Below are positions 47,590-58,860 of a stretch of 64,000 nt of DNA, in pieces. The notes under the pieces are model-generated. The model did no database searches. It saw only the letters and a program-made list of their open reading frames with translations, and had not been told where the DNA came from. Numbering within the stretch: position 1 is the stretch's first letter; each line of letters opens with the position of its first letter. This DNA comes from Panulirus ornatus. Its lineage: Eukaryota > Arthropoda > Malacostraca > Decapoda > Palinuridae. The stretch is from assembly GCF_036320965.1 (NCBI RefSeq), contig NC_092241.1, positions 29,229,297 through 29,293,296 of the forward strand. Reading direction: 5' to 3'. The translations under genes were made by a program, and so were the position numbers.

Positions 47590-47915
47590 CTTGTTTTTTT
47601 TTTTTTTTTTCTAAACACTCCCCATATTTTTGTAGTTTTTCTTTTCCTTATAAACACTTTCATATACTCGTGTTTTTTTCTTTTTCTTATAAACGCTTTT
47701 CATATATTTGTGGGTTTTTTTTAAACACTTTTCATATATTTGTGGTTTTCCTATAAACACTTCTCATATATTTGTCGTTTTTCTTATAGACACTCGTCAT
47801 CTATTTGTGGTTTTTCTTATAAACACTCCTCATATATTTGTGGTTTTCCTGTAAACACTCCTCATATATCTGTGGTTTTTCTTATAAACACTCCTCATAT
47901 ATTCATGGTTTTCTC
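47590..47915. repeat. AT-rich ~35-bp tandem repeat, about 9 copies
   Basis: The unit contains TTCTTATAAACACTCCTCAT followed by ATATTTGTGGTT. Copies differ by small indels in the T runs. Plus-strand frames read (YKHSSYICGF)-like repeats. Confidence 0.9.
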
Positions 47916-48174
47916 TATACAAACAGCTGAGAAGGATAAGCTTGTCTACACTGGATACAAGATTTGTTTTAGATCTATAGAAGAAAAACAAAATATGAGA
48001 TTTAGGGTAAGAAATTGGTGAGAAGACTTATTTATATTAAGATGGTCCTTACATCAACCAATTATTCTGCATGTAGGTCTGAATAGATTTAGGTTATGGC
48101 CTGACAGTAGGTAGCCCCAGGTTGTTTTGATGTTGAAGGCATTTTTGCCGTCCAGAGGAGAGCGACAGCCGTGG

Positions 48175-48175
<1 letters not shown>
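47916..48175. other. no gene recognised
   Basis: Unassigned sequence. Confidence 0.5.

Positions 48176-48209
<34 letters not shown>
48176..48209. repeat. (GT)n microsatellite
   Basis: About 17 GT units. Confidence 0.97.
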
Positions 48210-48210
<1 letters not shown>

Positions 48211-48423
48211 TGGTTAACACCTCTCCGCTGGCAGCCATCCATGTACCGCTTCACTGTTATTACACATCATCAGTCACGTCACTTTAATTAGGACCTGTGA
48301 GTTAGTCTACCACTTTAAAACATGATACAAAATGTATATCTGCGTCTCTCACAGGCCTCACTGTTTAATATACCCAGTGAGCGATGGTTGACCATTACTT
48401 TGATGGATGAAAGTAAGCTTGTT

Positions 48424-48426
<3 letters not shown>
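48210..48426. other. no gene recognised
   Basis: Unassigned spacer between microsatellites. Confidence 0.5.

Positions 48427-48491
<65 letters not shown>
48427..48491. repeat. (TA)n microsatellite
   Basis: About 32 TA units, 36 bp from the foldback element. Confidence 0.98.
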
Positions 48492-48495
<4 letters not shown>

Positions 48496-48527
48496 TGGAA
48501 AGGATCGCAATTTTGCGCTTGATCAAG

Positions 48528-48833
48528 TATATTCCTATGAGTTCAGGGGGATAATGAAACACGATAAGTTCCCAAGTGCACTTTCGTGTAGTAATCACAT
48601 CATCAGGGGAGACACAAGAGAGAAATATAACAGTCAGCTGATATACAACGAAGAGAAGTAGCTAGGACGCCATTTGGTAAATATGCATGTTTACCCAATG
48701 GTGTCCTTGCTATGTCTCTTCGTTGTATATCAACTGACTGTTGTATTTCTCTCTTGTGTCTTCCCTGATGTGATTATTACACGAAAGTGCACTTGGTAAC
48801 TTATAGTGTTTCATTTTCCCCGTGAACTCATAG

Positions 48834-48840
<7 letters not shown>
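48528..48840. mobile_element. 313-bp foldback (MITE-like) element
   Basis: The whole element is one inverted repeat centred near 48684. The outer 18 bases (TATATTCCTATGAGTTCA at 48528 and its exact complement ending at 48840) match perfectly. Matching continues inward through CAAGTGCACTTTCGTGTA, CACAAGAGAGAAATA, the TTGATATACAACGAAGAGA block and GGTAAAC, with few mismatches and a minimal loop. No protein is encoded. Ends in TATA next to (TA)n tracts would fit a TA-targeting foldback or MITE of the Tc1/mariner sort, but the target duplication cannot be read inside (TA)n. Confidence 0.8.

Positions 48841-48931
<91 letters not shown>
48841..48931. repeat. (TA)n-(CA)n microsatellite
   Basis: TA to about 48908, then CA to 48931. 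It forms the junction between the foldback element and the 3' end of an RTE-like LINE. Confidence 0.97.
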
Positions 48932-50420
48932 GTTATTTCCTGCGTTAGTGAGGTGGCGCCAGGAAGAAGCTAAGAAAGACCTAATTCGTTCAGATCTTTT
49001 CTCTAACTGTCATGTGTATTGCACCGAAACCGCATCCTCCAATCCGCAGCCATGTATCACCCTCCTGCATGTTCAGGCCCCAGTCACCAAAAATAATTTT
49101 TCACTAAATCTTGTTTGTCAGCCTCTCCTCACTCGTTCTCTTTCGCCCCCTCATGTCCCCTGTGAATCACCTCCGCTTCCGTGGTTCCATTTGCTGCCAT
49201 GTCTACTCCCAGGTATCTAGAACACTTCACTTCCTCCAATTGCTTTTATTCATACTCATATACCCACTGACCTGACCCTCTACCCTGTTAAACTCTCATC
49301 TCCTTTCACACACTCTTCCAAACTCACTCACCAACTTCTGCAGTTTCTCACTTGAATCCGCCGTCAGCAACTGACTCGCTTCCCAGGTCCTTACATCCCC
49401 TATAGATTGCATACTCGCCCTTCTTTTGAAGGCTCTTGTATTTACCTCCTTCATCACATCCATAAACAAATGGAGCAGCCATAGTGACAGCACACACCCT
49501 AGCCGCAGACGAACCTTCACCTGGAACCACTCAATCTCCTCTCTTCCTACTTATACACACTCCTTACGCTCTTGACAAAAACCTTCTCAGTACTTATTAT
49601 AACTTTCCTCCTACACCATATTTTCTTAAGACCTTCCACAAGGCATCTATATCAGTCTTGTCGTATGCTTTCTTCAGATCTATAAATGCCACAAGCAAGT
49701 CCTGTTTTTCTACGTATTTCTCACACACATTCTTCAAAAGCGAACATTAATCTACACATTCTTTACCGTTTATGAAGCTATATCATTTTTTTCCCAGTAT
49801 GATGCGCTGTACATGCGTTCATCCTCCAAGCAACTACCCTCTCGTACAACTTACCATGTACACTCAGCAAACTTATACTTCTATAGCTTGAACACTCATC
49901 TTCGTCCCCTTTGCCTTTATACATTTTCCAGGCTCCTTACTGTAATGCATACATGTAATTAGGATCCTTGCTAAACTACCAACAACACATTCACATCCTT
50001 TCTTAATGAATTCAATTGTAATACCATCCTAACCATCTTCCTTGTCATATTGTATCTTAGGCAAGGCTTTCATCAAATCGCTCTCCATGACTTTCTTACT
50101 TCACATACCACCTTAGCCCAAACATAACCCTTTCGAAACTAACATTACGCATGCCACACACATCTCTCGCACATGCTAGCACTGCTTCCCTAGATACCTT
50201 CCATTCCTCATCACTCTTTTTACACTCTCCTTTTGCCATTCTACTCTCAGTATCTCTTGGTACTTCGTCATACACGTCTATCTTCCAAGCTCACTAACTT
50301 TCTATCCTTCTCCTCTCACAAATAAAGTTTTGTCTTTTACGGAAACCTGTAGATACATATATTCACCCTCGCCTCCATCAGCTGCCCCTCCTAGCACATT
50401 CACATCCAAAAGTATCTCAT
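48932..50420 (-). mobile_element. RTE-like LINE, RT to 3' end, decayed
   Basis: From 50420 down there are linker relics, then VAFIDLKKAYDKTDIDALWK and VLRKYGVGGKL (RT block with catalytic D) near 49690-49600. Next come VVPGEG..., CAVTMAAPF in place of CVMSPWLFN, ESVADGG/SQLLTADSSEKLQKLV and SEFGRVCERR near 49400-49300. The 3' end region (GCGCCACCTCACTAACGC reversed) abuts (CA)n. The FADD catalytic box is deleted in frame between SQLL and ADSSEKLQKL (49351-49373), and roughly 700 bp of the C-terminal region are missing. Confidence 0.75.
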
Positions 50421-51461
50421 TTGTACACCTGTATGTTTCTGTATCATCTTTTGCTGCCCGCTGACCATCCTTCCTACTCACGTGTGCGTCTACTTGTGTG
50501 TGTCCCTCTTTTGGAACCAGGTACTCCCAATCTACAGTCCTTTCTCTGCATACAGCTCCTCAAGGTGTTCACTATCTCCAAGTGTTTCGCAAATGCCTTT
50601 GTAATATACAGTATCATGCGTTTGTGTGCTTTGGCCTGGAATAAAACATGTCAGTGTTCATTTATATAGTTATTGTCAGCTAAGTATTTTCATTTATGAT
50701 TTTATTTCACTCTTTCAAATATTCAGTTGTATGTGTTGTCATAATTGCAGGTTCACATTGTTTTAAGCAAGTTTAGAACCTCCTTGTGTATGGGCGAAAA
50801 AGAGAGACTTTACATAACCTCTGCTAAATTTGCTATCATCTAGACTCTGTTTCAACACTAACTTCGTCATTCTCTTTTTAAAGTAAAGTTTGAGGCTTTT
50901 AGTTTATTTAGCCCATATTTTGCTGGACGATATTTTTTGTCTACACCCATGCTTAATGGGTATGGACGGGATATTTCCATACTGTTATGACCTGAAATAC
51001 TAATTTTATTTAGTTTACAGTCTGCGCAGAAGGCCTCGGTCTAATGACTGGTTGTGTTTTGTTGACTTATCATCTGTTTGTGTTAGCTGGACGTCTCATG
51101 AGGATACATTACTCTCCTCAACTGCTTTGCATCATCTGGAGACCCAGTGTTTATTTTTTTACATTCATATTTTTATCCATAACTTTTGCTCTTGGTTCTT
51201 CTAGCTCTATGAAGTGAAAATTGAAGTAGCTAGATCATAATATCGTTGGTTTACTTTTATCAAGCTTTCCATTTTCTCATCTGCTTTTTGTTTCATGATG
51301 CCTTCAATTCTTGAAGCTCAGCTCTGGTGGTCTGTGTGTCTCAATATCCATTATGTTCAGGGTTGGGGGTTGGGATATTCACTGTCTCACATTTCTCATG
51401 AATAATCTTCATCATTAGTTTAGCTTCTCTGTAAATATACTGTTGTTCCTTCATTTCGCGG

Positions 51462-51462
<1 letters not shown>
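50421..51462. other. no gene recognised
   Basis: AT-rich unassigned sequence, possibly old LINE 5' material. Confidence 0.4.

Positions 51463-51533
<71 letters not shown>
51463..51533. repeat. (TA)n microsatellite
   Basis: About 35 TA units at the 5' boundary of the LINE that follows. Confidence 0.98.
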
Positions 51534-51537
<4 letters not shown>

Positions 51538-53254
51538 TGTATGATGGCAGGGGGGATAGAGGTGAGTGTTCAAATTACAGAGGTATAACTTTATTGAGTG
51601 TTCCTGGAAAGTTGTATGGGAGGATGTTGATTGGATGGGTGGAGGCAGGTACGGAGCTTCAGATTGGGGAGGAGCAGTGTGGTTTCGCGGGTGGTGGGGG
51701 ATGTGTGGATCAGGTGTTTGCTTTGAAGAATGTATGTGAGAAATACTTAGGGAAACAGATGGATTTGTATGTGGCATTTATGGATCTGGAGAAGGCATAT
51801 GATAGAGTTATAAGAGGTGCTTTGTGGAAGGTGTTAGGAGTATGTGGTGTGGGAGGTAAGTTGTTAGAAGCAGTGAAAAGTTTTTGTCGAGGATGTAAGG
51901 TATGCGTACGTGTAGGAAGAGAGGAAAGTGATTGGTTTTCGGTGAATGTCGATTTGCGGCAGGGGTGTGTGATGTCTCCATGGTTAATTTGTTTATGGAT
52001 GGGGTTGATAGAATTTTGGAAAGAGGGGCAAGTGTGCAGTCTGTTGTGGATGAGAGAGCTTGGGAAGTGAGTTAGTTGTTGTTCGCGGATGATACAGCAG
52101 TGGTGGCTGAGTCGGGTGAGAAGCTGCAGAAGTCGGTGACTGAGTTTGGTAAAGTGTGTGAAGAAGAAAGCTGAGAGTAAATGTGGATAAGAGCAAGGTA
52201 GTTAGGTTCAGTAGGGTTGAGGGACAAGTTAATTGGGAGGTAAATTTGAACTGAGAAAAACTGGAGGAAGTGAAGTGTTTTAGGTATCCGGGAGTGGATT
52301 TAGCAGCGGATGGACCATGGAAGCGGAAGTGAGTTGCAAGGTGGAGGAGGGGGCGAAGTTTCTAGGAACGTTGAAGAATGTGTAGAAGGCGAGAGCGTTA
52401 TCTCGGAGAGCAAAACTGGGTCTGTTTGAAGGTATAGTGGTTCCAACATGTTATATGGTTGCGAGGCATGGGCTTATATAGGGTTGTGCGGAGGAGGATA
52501 GATTTGTTGGAAATGAAATGTTTGGGGACAATATGTGGTGTGAGGTGGTTTGATCGAGTAAGTAATGAAAGGGTAAGAGAGATGTGTGGTAATAAAAAGA
52601 GTGTGGTTGAGAGAGCAGAAGAGGGTGTATTGAAGTGGTTTGGTCATATGGAGAGAATGAGTGAGGAAAGATTGACACAGAGGATATATGTATCAGAGGT
52701 GGAGAGAACGAGAAGTGGGAGACCAAATTAGAGGTGGAAGGATTGCGGTGAAAAAGGTTTTGAGCGATCGGGGCCTGAACATCAGGAGGGTGAAAGGCGT
52801 GCAGGAAATAGAGTGAATTGGAACGATGTGGTATACCTGGGTCGACGTGCTTTCATTGGATTGAACCAGGGCATGTAAAGCGTCTGGGGTAAACCATGAA
52901 AAGTTTTGTGGGGCCTGGATGTGGAAAGGGAGCTGTGGTTTTGGTGCATTACACATGACAGCTAGAGACTGATTGTAAATGAAAGTGGCCTTTGTTGTCT
53001 TTTCCTAGGGCTACCTCGTACACATGCTTGGGGGGGGGGGGGGGGGGGGTTGCTGCTGTTTTTCATTTGTGGCGGGGTGGCGACGAGAATGGATAAAGGC
53101 AGCAAGTATGAGTATGAACATATATGTATATGTCTGTGTATGTACATGTATATATACATTGAAATGTATAGGTATGTATATGTGCGTGTGTGGGTTCTTA
53201 TGTATATACAAGTGTATTTGGGTGGGTTGGGCCATTCTTTTGCCCGTTTCCTTG

Positions 53255-53256
<2 letters not shown>
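51534..53256 (+). mobile_element. RTE-like LINE, RT domain to 3' UTR (best copy)
   Basis: The ORF at 51537-52070 gives a nearly uninterrupted RT N-half: CSNYRGITLLSVPGKLYGRM, IGEEQCGFAGGGGCVDQVF, LYVAFMDLEKAYDRVIRGAL (first catalytic Asp), WKVLGVCGVGGKLLEAVKSF, VNVDLRQGCVMSPWL. A small internal deletion shifts the frame. LLFADDTAVVAESGEKLQ follows at about 52076-52130 with the FADD catalytic pair intact at 52082-52093. Beyond this are MLYGCEAWAYI (near 52450), LKWFGHMERMSEERLTQRIY (near 52632) and the 3' UTR with CGATCGGGGCCTGAACATC. The 5' endonuclease domain is absent. A poly-G run interrupts the UTR. Non-autonomous as it stands. Confidence 0.85.
53030..53049. repeat. poly-G run of 20
   Basis: Twenty consecutive G residues inside the 3' UTR of the LINE at 51534-53256. 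It could be a real homopolymer expansion or a sequencing/assembly artefact. It could form G-quadruplex-like structure. Confidence 0.9.

Positions 53257-53322
<66 letters not shown>
53257..53322. repeat. (TA)n microsatellite
   Basis: About 33 TA units exactly where the LINE ends. Confidence 0.98.
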
Positions 53323-53324
<2 letters not shown>

Positions 53325-53325
53325 A

Positions 53326-53413
53326 AGAACATACAAACCTCCAACAGCCAGGATCGAACCCGGGACCCCTGTGCGAGAGGCAGGCATGCTAACCGCTAGG
53401 CTATGGGACTGTA
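53326..53413 (-). mobile_element. SINE family B, tRNA head (copy 1)
   Basis: The minus strand starts GTCCCATAGCCTAGCGGTTA (box-A-like) and continues to GGGTTCGATCCTGGCTG (box-B-like), then GGAGGTTTGTATGTTC. Its body is replaced by (TA)n. An intact functional tRNA is unlikely because the acceptor-stem halves do not pair well. Confidence 0.75.
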
Positions 53414-53690
53414 CAATAGGAAACAACTATTCGAAATACTAAGTACTCGAATACCCTTCGTCTCACAATGGTGAGCAACGGGGTCTATACCGGTTATTTC
53501 CGAACAGACGCACATAGCCAGCTGATAGCGTTTTACCGAACCTAACTGTACAACGCGAAGGTATATGAATACGAATAAAGTGCATATGAACGCGCACCTT
53601 CATAGAACATACAAACCTCCAACAGCCAGGATCGAACCCGGGACCCCTGTGCAAGAGGCAGGCATGCTAACCGCTAGGCTATGGGACTGT
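53414..53690 (-). mobile_element. SINE family B, full unit (copy 2), tandem with copy 1
   Basis: The tRNA head at 53604-53690 differs from copy 1 only in the loop (CTTGCAC for CTCGCAC). The ~190-bp body (53603 down to 53414) runs through CTATGAAGGTGCGCGTTC and CGGTAAAACGCTATCAGC and ends exactly where the head of copy 1 begins. The arrangement is therefore head-body-head, a dimer. Near-identical heads indicate recent origin. Confidence 0.75.
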
Positions 53691-53753
53691 ATTCATATAC
53701 CTCCGCGTTGTACAGTTAGGTTCGGTAAAACGCTATCAGCTGGCTATGTGCGT
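53508..53753. repeat. 60-bp inverted repeat around a SINE B tRNA head
   Basis: 53511-53570 and 53691-53750 are reverse complements with a single mismatch (T/C at the CCTTCGCG/CCTCCGCG position). A few bases beyond also match. Between the arms lie the rest of the SINE body and the tRNA head (53571-53690). The right arm is a plus-strand copy of the SINE B body joined directly to the tRNA 5' end of the minus-strand copy. Confidence 0.9.
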
Positions 53754-53754
53754 T

Positions 53755-54476
53755 CACCCTCCTCCCCACAACCTTACGTGTCTTGCACTTATATTTTGTA
53801 TTCATTCCTGGACCGGTTGCATCTTGTCTCCAGATTTGCTTAACATCTCGTTCATGTCTGCTTGTATATCTCCGCCCATTCATATTTATCCAATTTCTCG
53901 ATCTTTCGTTCCTTACAGTTTTATTCCGCTTATTCCTAGCGATATTAGAAATCGTCATCTTACTTTTGGGAAATTCATCAGAGTAATAGCAAATTTCTGG
54001 CCGCCTTTATTTCTGGCGGATGTGGGAGAACTATATCTCTGTCCCTTCATTCACTTTCCAGGTATTTGCATTAGTGAGTTCATAGTTCTGGATTTCTGAC
54101 ATTACAGCCTAAGTTCTTTTCTTTTTCTTATCACTTCCCCTGGCGCCAAAGTTTCCAGAGTGTCACCTCTCTTTACACAGTGGAGGATTTCTGCTGAGGT
54201 TGTGTTATATATTCCTTTTTATCATACTGTTCATATGTCTTCTCATTATCTCCATTTTTTTTTCATGTTTTTTTGACCGCTGTCTTTTCCCCTTAGACAT
54301 GTCTTCAATTTTTCTCTTATTTCATTTTTCATCTGGATTCTCATCCAGTCGTCTCTCAGATTCTCATCCATATCTTCCCGATCATCTTCAGTCTAACCAC
54401 ATTTATTATCTTGACCTTCGATATCATCAGTATCCACTCTATCATTACTCTCATGCTGGACATCACTAGCTGCCAT
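53755..54476 (-). other. possible decayed LINE ORF1 or gene fragment
   Basis: An ATG at 54476 on the minus strand opens MAASDVQHESNDRVDTDDIE, GQDNKCG, then (after one stop) TEDDREDMDENLRDDWMRIQ and MKNEIREKLKTCLRGKDSG. The pattern is acidic then basic, perhaps a coiled coil, with further stops toward 53760. Composition recalls transposon ORF1 products, but no motif proves it. Confidence 0.25.
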
Positions 54477-55954
54477 GTTCGTTTTTGTCTCATCTTCCCG
54501 CGTCTGCAAACATCACATAGCCACACACAGTGGCTTGTGTATTTTTTTTTTCTTTTTTACTACAGCCTTAGACTTCGACCCAGACGTGCGTGACTAACCC
54601 GAGAGCCACACACCTTTAATTACCATTTGTCTTTTAGTTTCTTACTTAACCTTACATGTTGCATGACCTATATAGTCAACAAACGGTTCTACTAGACTTT
54701 TTCCCCTTTTCGCATACTTTTCCTTAGTTCTTCAGAGTCTCTTTAAGAAGTTACAATTTCTTGCGTGCGTCTTTGATGGCTTTCTGTGATCCTATCGTAT
54801 AATCTTTTATCATGAACGTCTGTAGCTTCTCCTTTCATGATACGTCCTCATCCACTTTTATCATGACTGTAGCAGCTTATCTGTCTGGCGACCTCAGTGC
54901 CATTGCTGGATTTGACCAATTTGTCTCTCTGCTTAAGTTATCGTTTTGTCTCTCCGTCATGTTGTTCAAGTGGTGCATCCTTGTTCTTTTTTCTGGATTC
55001 ATTCCATTGGGTCTTATTTTCTTAGTGATTTCTATGGTAGTCGTCACGTAGAAGGCTTACGTACTGTCATAAAGACCACAGTGTCGCTGGGTCGCAAGCC
55101 GCCACTCTGAAAGCCGCATACAAAGTGTAATCTAACCCTCTGTGATTCTTTTCATATTTATTGTCTTGAGACTTTATGATATCCTTCTCACTTCAGCAAT
55201 ATTGTGGTAGACTTTCACTACGCTAATTAGGATATCTCCCGTCCTGTTTTCCAACACGTACACAATGATCTGTGGCTACGCCTGTTTGCCTCCCTGTTTT
55301 TGTTTCTTCATATATTTCTCCTTTGTGGTATTCACTCTCTTGACTCCTTAGTTTCTCCTTCCTCTCGAGGCTCATTTACATTACTGGTATCTTGTGTGTA
55401 TATTCACCGTGTGCATCTTATTTAAATTAAGTGTTTTTTTTTGTCTTTTTTTTTTGCGGAGCTTTCACCCTACGTGTTGCAACTGAGCGTGCGTGCGGCA
55501 GGAGGGAGTTGGAGAGAGGGCAAGGGGGCACATCTCTCAGCACCGGAGGAGCCAATAGAGACATCCAGACGGTTTATGTATTCACCAGTAACCAATTTAG
55601 TGCTTCGTTGTGGCCTGGTGGAGGAAGGTCTCGGGTCTCGATGTGAGGCTATATTTTTGAAGTCTAGCCTCTGTGTTAATGAGTCTCAATAATTGCTTCT
55701 CTTTCCCTTTATATACAGAAGTAACGAAAGAACTAATTCCTTTTTACACAACTTTGTTCATCTGAAATATCAAAGGGCTTTTGTTATATTAGTAACAATT
55801 GAATATCAGTTTTTATGGTCAGTATTGCCTTGAACGCTAGGAGTTACCCATTTCAAGTTATTTTTTTCTATGTTCTGTACTCATAATTCTCTCCTTCAGC
55901 TACACTGACATTCGTAGAGGAATTAAACTCATGAATTTTCCCACTACATACATG
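54477..55954. other. no gene recognised
   Basis: Pyrimidine-rich on the plus strand, with T-runs near 54542-54551, 55434-55442 and 55447-55456. A GC-richer stretch at 55490-55640 has open frames but no recognised product. Confidence 0.4.
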
Positions 55955-56211
55955 TTAGTTACATTCTTTGTGTTCCTGGGAGAGAGTTTTACACTCGTGT
56001 TGACCCGCCTCATACCCTCGCACGTATACCATATCCAAACCTTTTTTTTATACACATACATATATACATCTCAGCTCAGGCCAGGTACCCTCTCAACGAC
56101 AGGCTGCAAACGAGAGGATGAGCTAAGTGTTGTTTACTATGGCTGGCTTGTCCGGGAATCGAACTCGATCCCGTGAGATTGGTGGATCGCATGCTGAACA
56201 CTGTACTGTGG

Positions 56212-56213
<2 letters not shown>
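55955..56213 (-). mobile_element. tRNA-derived SINE, family A
   Basis: The tail (GGGAGAGAGTTTTACACTCG at 55979-55998), a CCTCGCACGTATACC spacer, the body (GCCAGGTACCC near 56080) and a decayed head (GGGAATCGAACTCGATCCC near 56153-56171, box B reversed) are in the family order. The copy ends at (GT)n 56214-56246. Confidence 0.7.
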
Positions 56214-56248
<35 letters not shown>

Positions 56249-56324
56249 CAGGGGGAGAGTTTTACATTCGTTGCACCCGTCTCTTAACCTTGTATATATA
56301 TACACCGTGTCTTTACTCCATTGT

Positions 56325-56385
<61 letters not shown>

Positions 56386-56559
56386 TACATACACACTATC
56401 TTAAGCCAGGTACCCATTTATTGACTAGGCCAGAGGGAAGGATGGAAAACTGGGATTGGTTGTGGGCCAACTGCCGAGCCCAAGTTTCGAACCTATGCGT
56501 GCATAACCACAAGAGGGTCCCGTACTGACTCATAGTCAGTACCGCTAAACCCTAGACGT

Positions 56560-56560
<1 letters not shown>
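56214..56560 (-). mobile_element. tRNA-derived SINE, family A, second tandem copy
   Basis: After (GT)n 56214-56246 come the tail (GGGGAGAGTTTTACATTCGT), TTGTATATATATACACCGTG, (CA)n at about 56326-56380, the body (AAGCCAGGTACCCATTTATT near 56403-56422) and the head with box B reversed (AGTTTCGAACCTATGCG near 56482) and box A reversed (TACCGCTAAACCC near 56540). The order of parts is the same as in 49-345. Confidence 0.75.
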
Positions 56561-57299
<739 letters not shown>

Positions 57300-58860
57300 C
57301 ACCCTTTTGCATGTTCAGGCTTCGATAACTCAAAGCTTCTATCAGTCCATTCTTCCATCCCGTTCTCGGTCACTTCTCCCTCTCCCTATTCCCTTCACTT
57401 TTGAAACATATATCCTCTTAGTCATTCTCTGTTCTTTGATCAGACTTACTCTGCTCATTTCTCCCAAACGTACTCCATTTACTAACACACACCTCTCCCA
57501 CAGCGTCTTTCCGTACATGATCAACTCTCAGGCAATTCATTGCCATCACATTCACCTTCTTCCTTACGTGTGGATTTAGATCATACGTCCTAAATGCAGT
57601 ACCGTTAGTGTTTCTGTACCATCAAGCATCTCTTTCAGTACATTCCTCACCTCACCCAAGACCCTTGAACACTCACCCTCCATACAGTTCACTTCAGTCC
57701 CTCTAGCTCCGTCCACTGCAATGTCTTTTCCCAGGTACGTAAAGCACCCGCCCCCCTCCTTCCTTTAAGGTTTTCTTCATTCAAACTCACACTCAAACCA
57801 AACTGGCTTTCCCTTGCTAAACCTTATTACTTTACTGATTCATACTTATTCTCATCTTCCACATTTCACTTACTCTCTCAAACTCGGACGCTAACTACTG
57901 CAGCTTCTCACTCGAGTCTGCCGGCACTTGCCACCAGAGCCGTGTCATCTGCAAACAGCAACTAACTCACTTTGCAGGCTCCACCCATCAGCTATAGACT
58001 ACAAACCCGCCCAGCTTTCCAAAATCCTCGCATTTACCTCTTCACCTTCCTATCTATAAGGAGATTAAACAGTCATGGTGATAGCACACGTCGTTGACGC
58101 AGACCCACCAATACTTGGAACTCGCCTAATATTCTCAATGCCTGCCTGCACACAGCCTTACTGCTTCTAGTAGCCATCCTCCCACAATATATATTAATAG
58201 CACATTCTACAGAGCATCCTTATCAACCCTATTATACGCTTTCTCCAGATCCATAAATACCACATACAAATTCCTTTTCTTTTTTATGGATTTTGCAGAC
58301 AAATACTCCAAAGTAAACATCAGATCCACCCTACCAATCCTAAAGTCACGTTATTTCTCCCCAATCTACTGCTCTGTGCATGCTGCCATCCTCTCAATCA
58401 GCCCTTTTCCGTACATCCTCCCAAGTAACCTGAAAAGACTTATGCCGCTGTAATTCGAATATTCTTTTTTCCCCCCTGACTTTATAAATTGGCACTATGC
58501 AAGCTTATTGTCAGTCCTCAGGCACCTTACCTTGAGCTATAGGTACACTGAAAATCCTCGCTTCAATTCAACAACACTCTCAACTCCTTTCTTGAGAAAT
58601 TCACCTGCAATCCTGGCCATTCCATCCTCTTTGTCACGCCTTAAGCAACGTTCGCAGCTCCTCTTTTCTTTTCATCAAACTAATTAATTACCATAACATT
58701 CTCGCTCCGCGTACCTCTACGCCCTAAGCAACCTGTCACTCTATCATCTACCACATACAGCAAACCTTCAAAATACTCACTGCATCTATTCACATCTTTA
58801 TCTGTTATTACTCAGTCATACGCTACTCTCACTTATACTCCCACGTGTATTCTTATTCGC
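57300..58860 (-). mobile_element. RTE-like LINE, linker and RT domain
   Basis: From 58860 down there are linker relics, then NLYVVFMDLEKAYNRVDKDA near 58265-58225 (first catalytic Asp in place), and LLFADDTALVAS near 57955-57925 with the FADD pair intact. Lower still is the C-terminal part with MYGKTLWERCVLVN-like text near 57520. The start near 57300 (TTTTGCATGTTCAGGC) corresponds to the 3' end of the ORF. The distal 3' UTR is missing. Numerous frameshifts. It differs from the copy at 51534 by many substitutions, so it is an older insertion or another subfamily. Confidence 0.75.

Noticed and set aside
51451..51777. Minus-strand ORF over the LINE start
   Set aside because: Antisense shadow of the RT frame combined with (TA)n.
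53604..53690. Functional tRNA gene
   Set aside because: Box A and box B are present, but the acceptor stem and anticodon arm do not form a convincing cloverleaf. The sequence recurs with a fixed body, so it is a SINE head.
55431..55692. Overlapping plus-strand ORFs in a GC-richer stretch
   Set aside because: Two frames open at once and preceded by poly-T; no coding signature strong enough.
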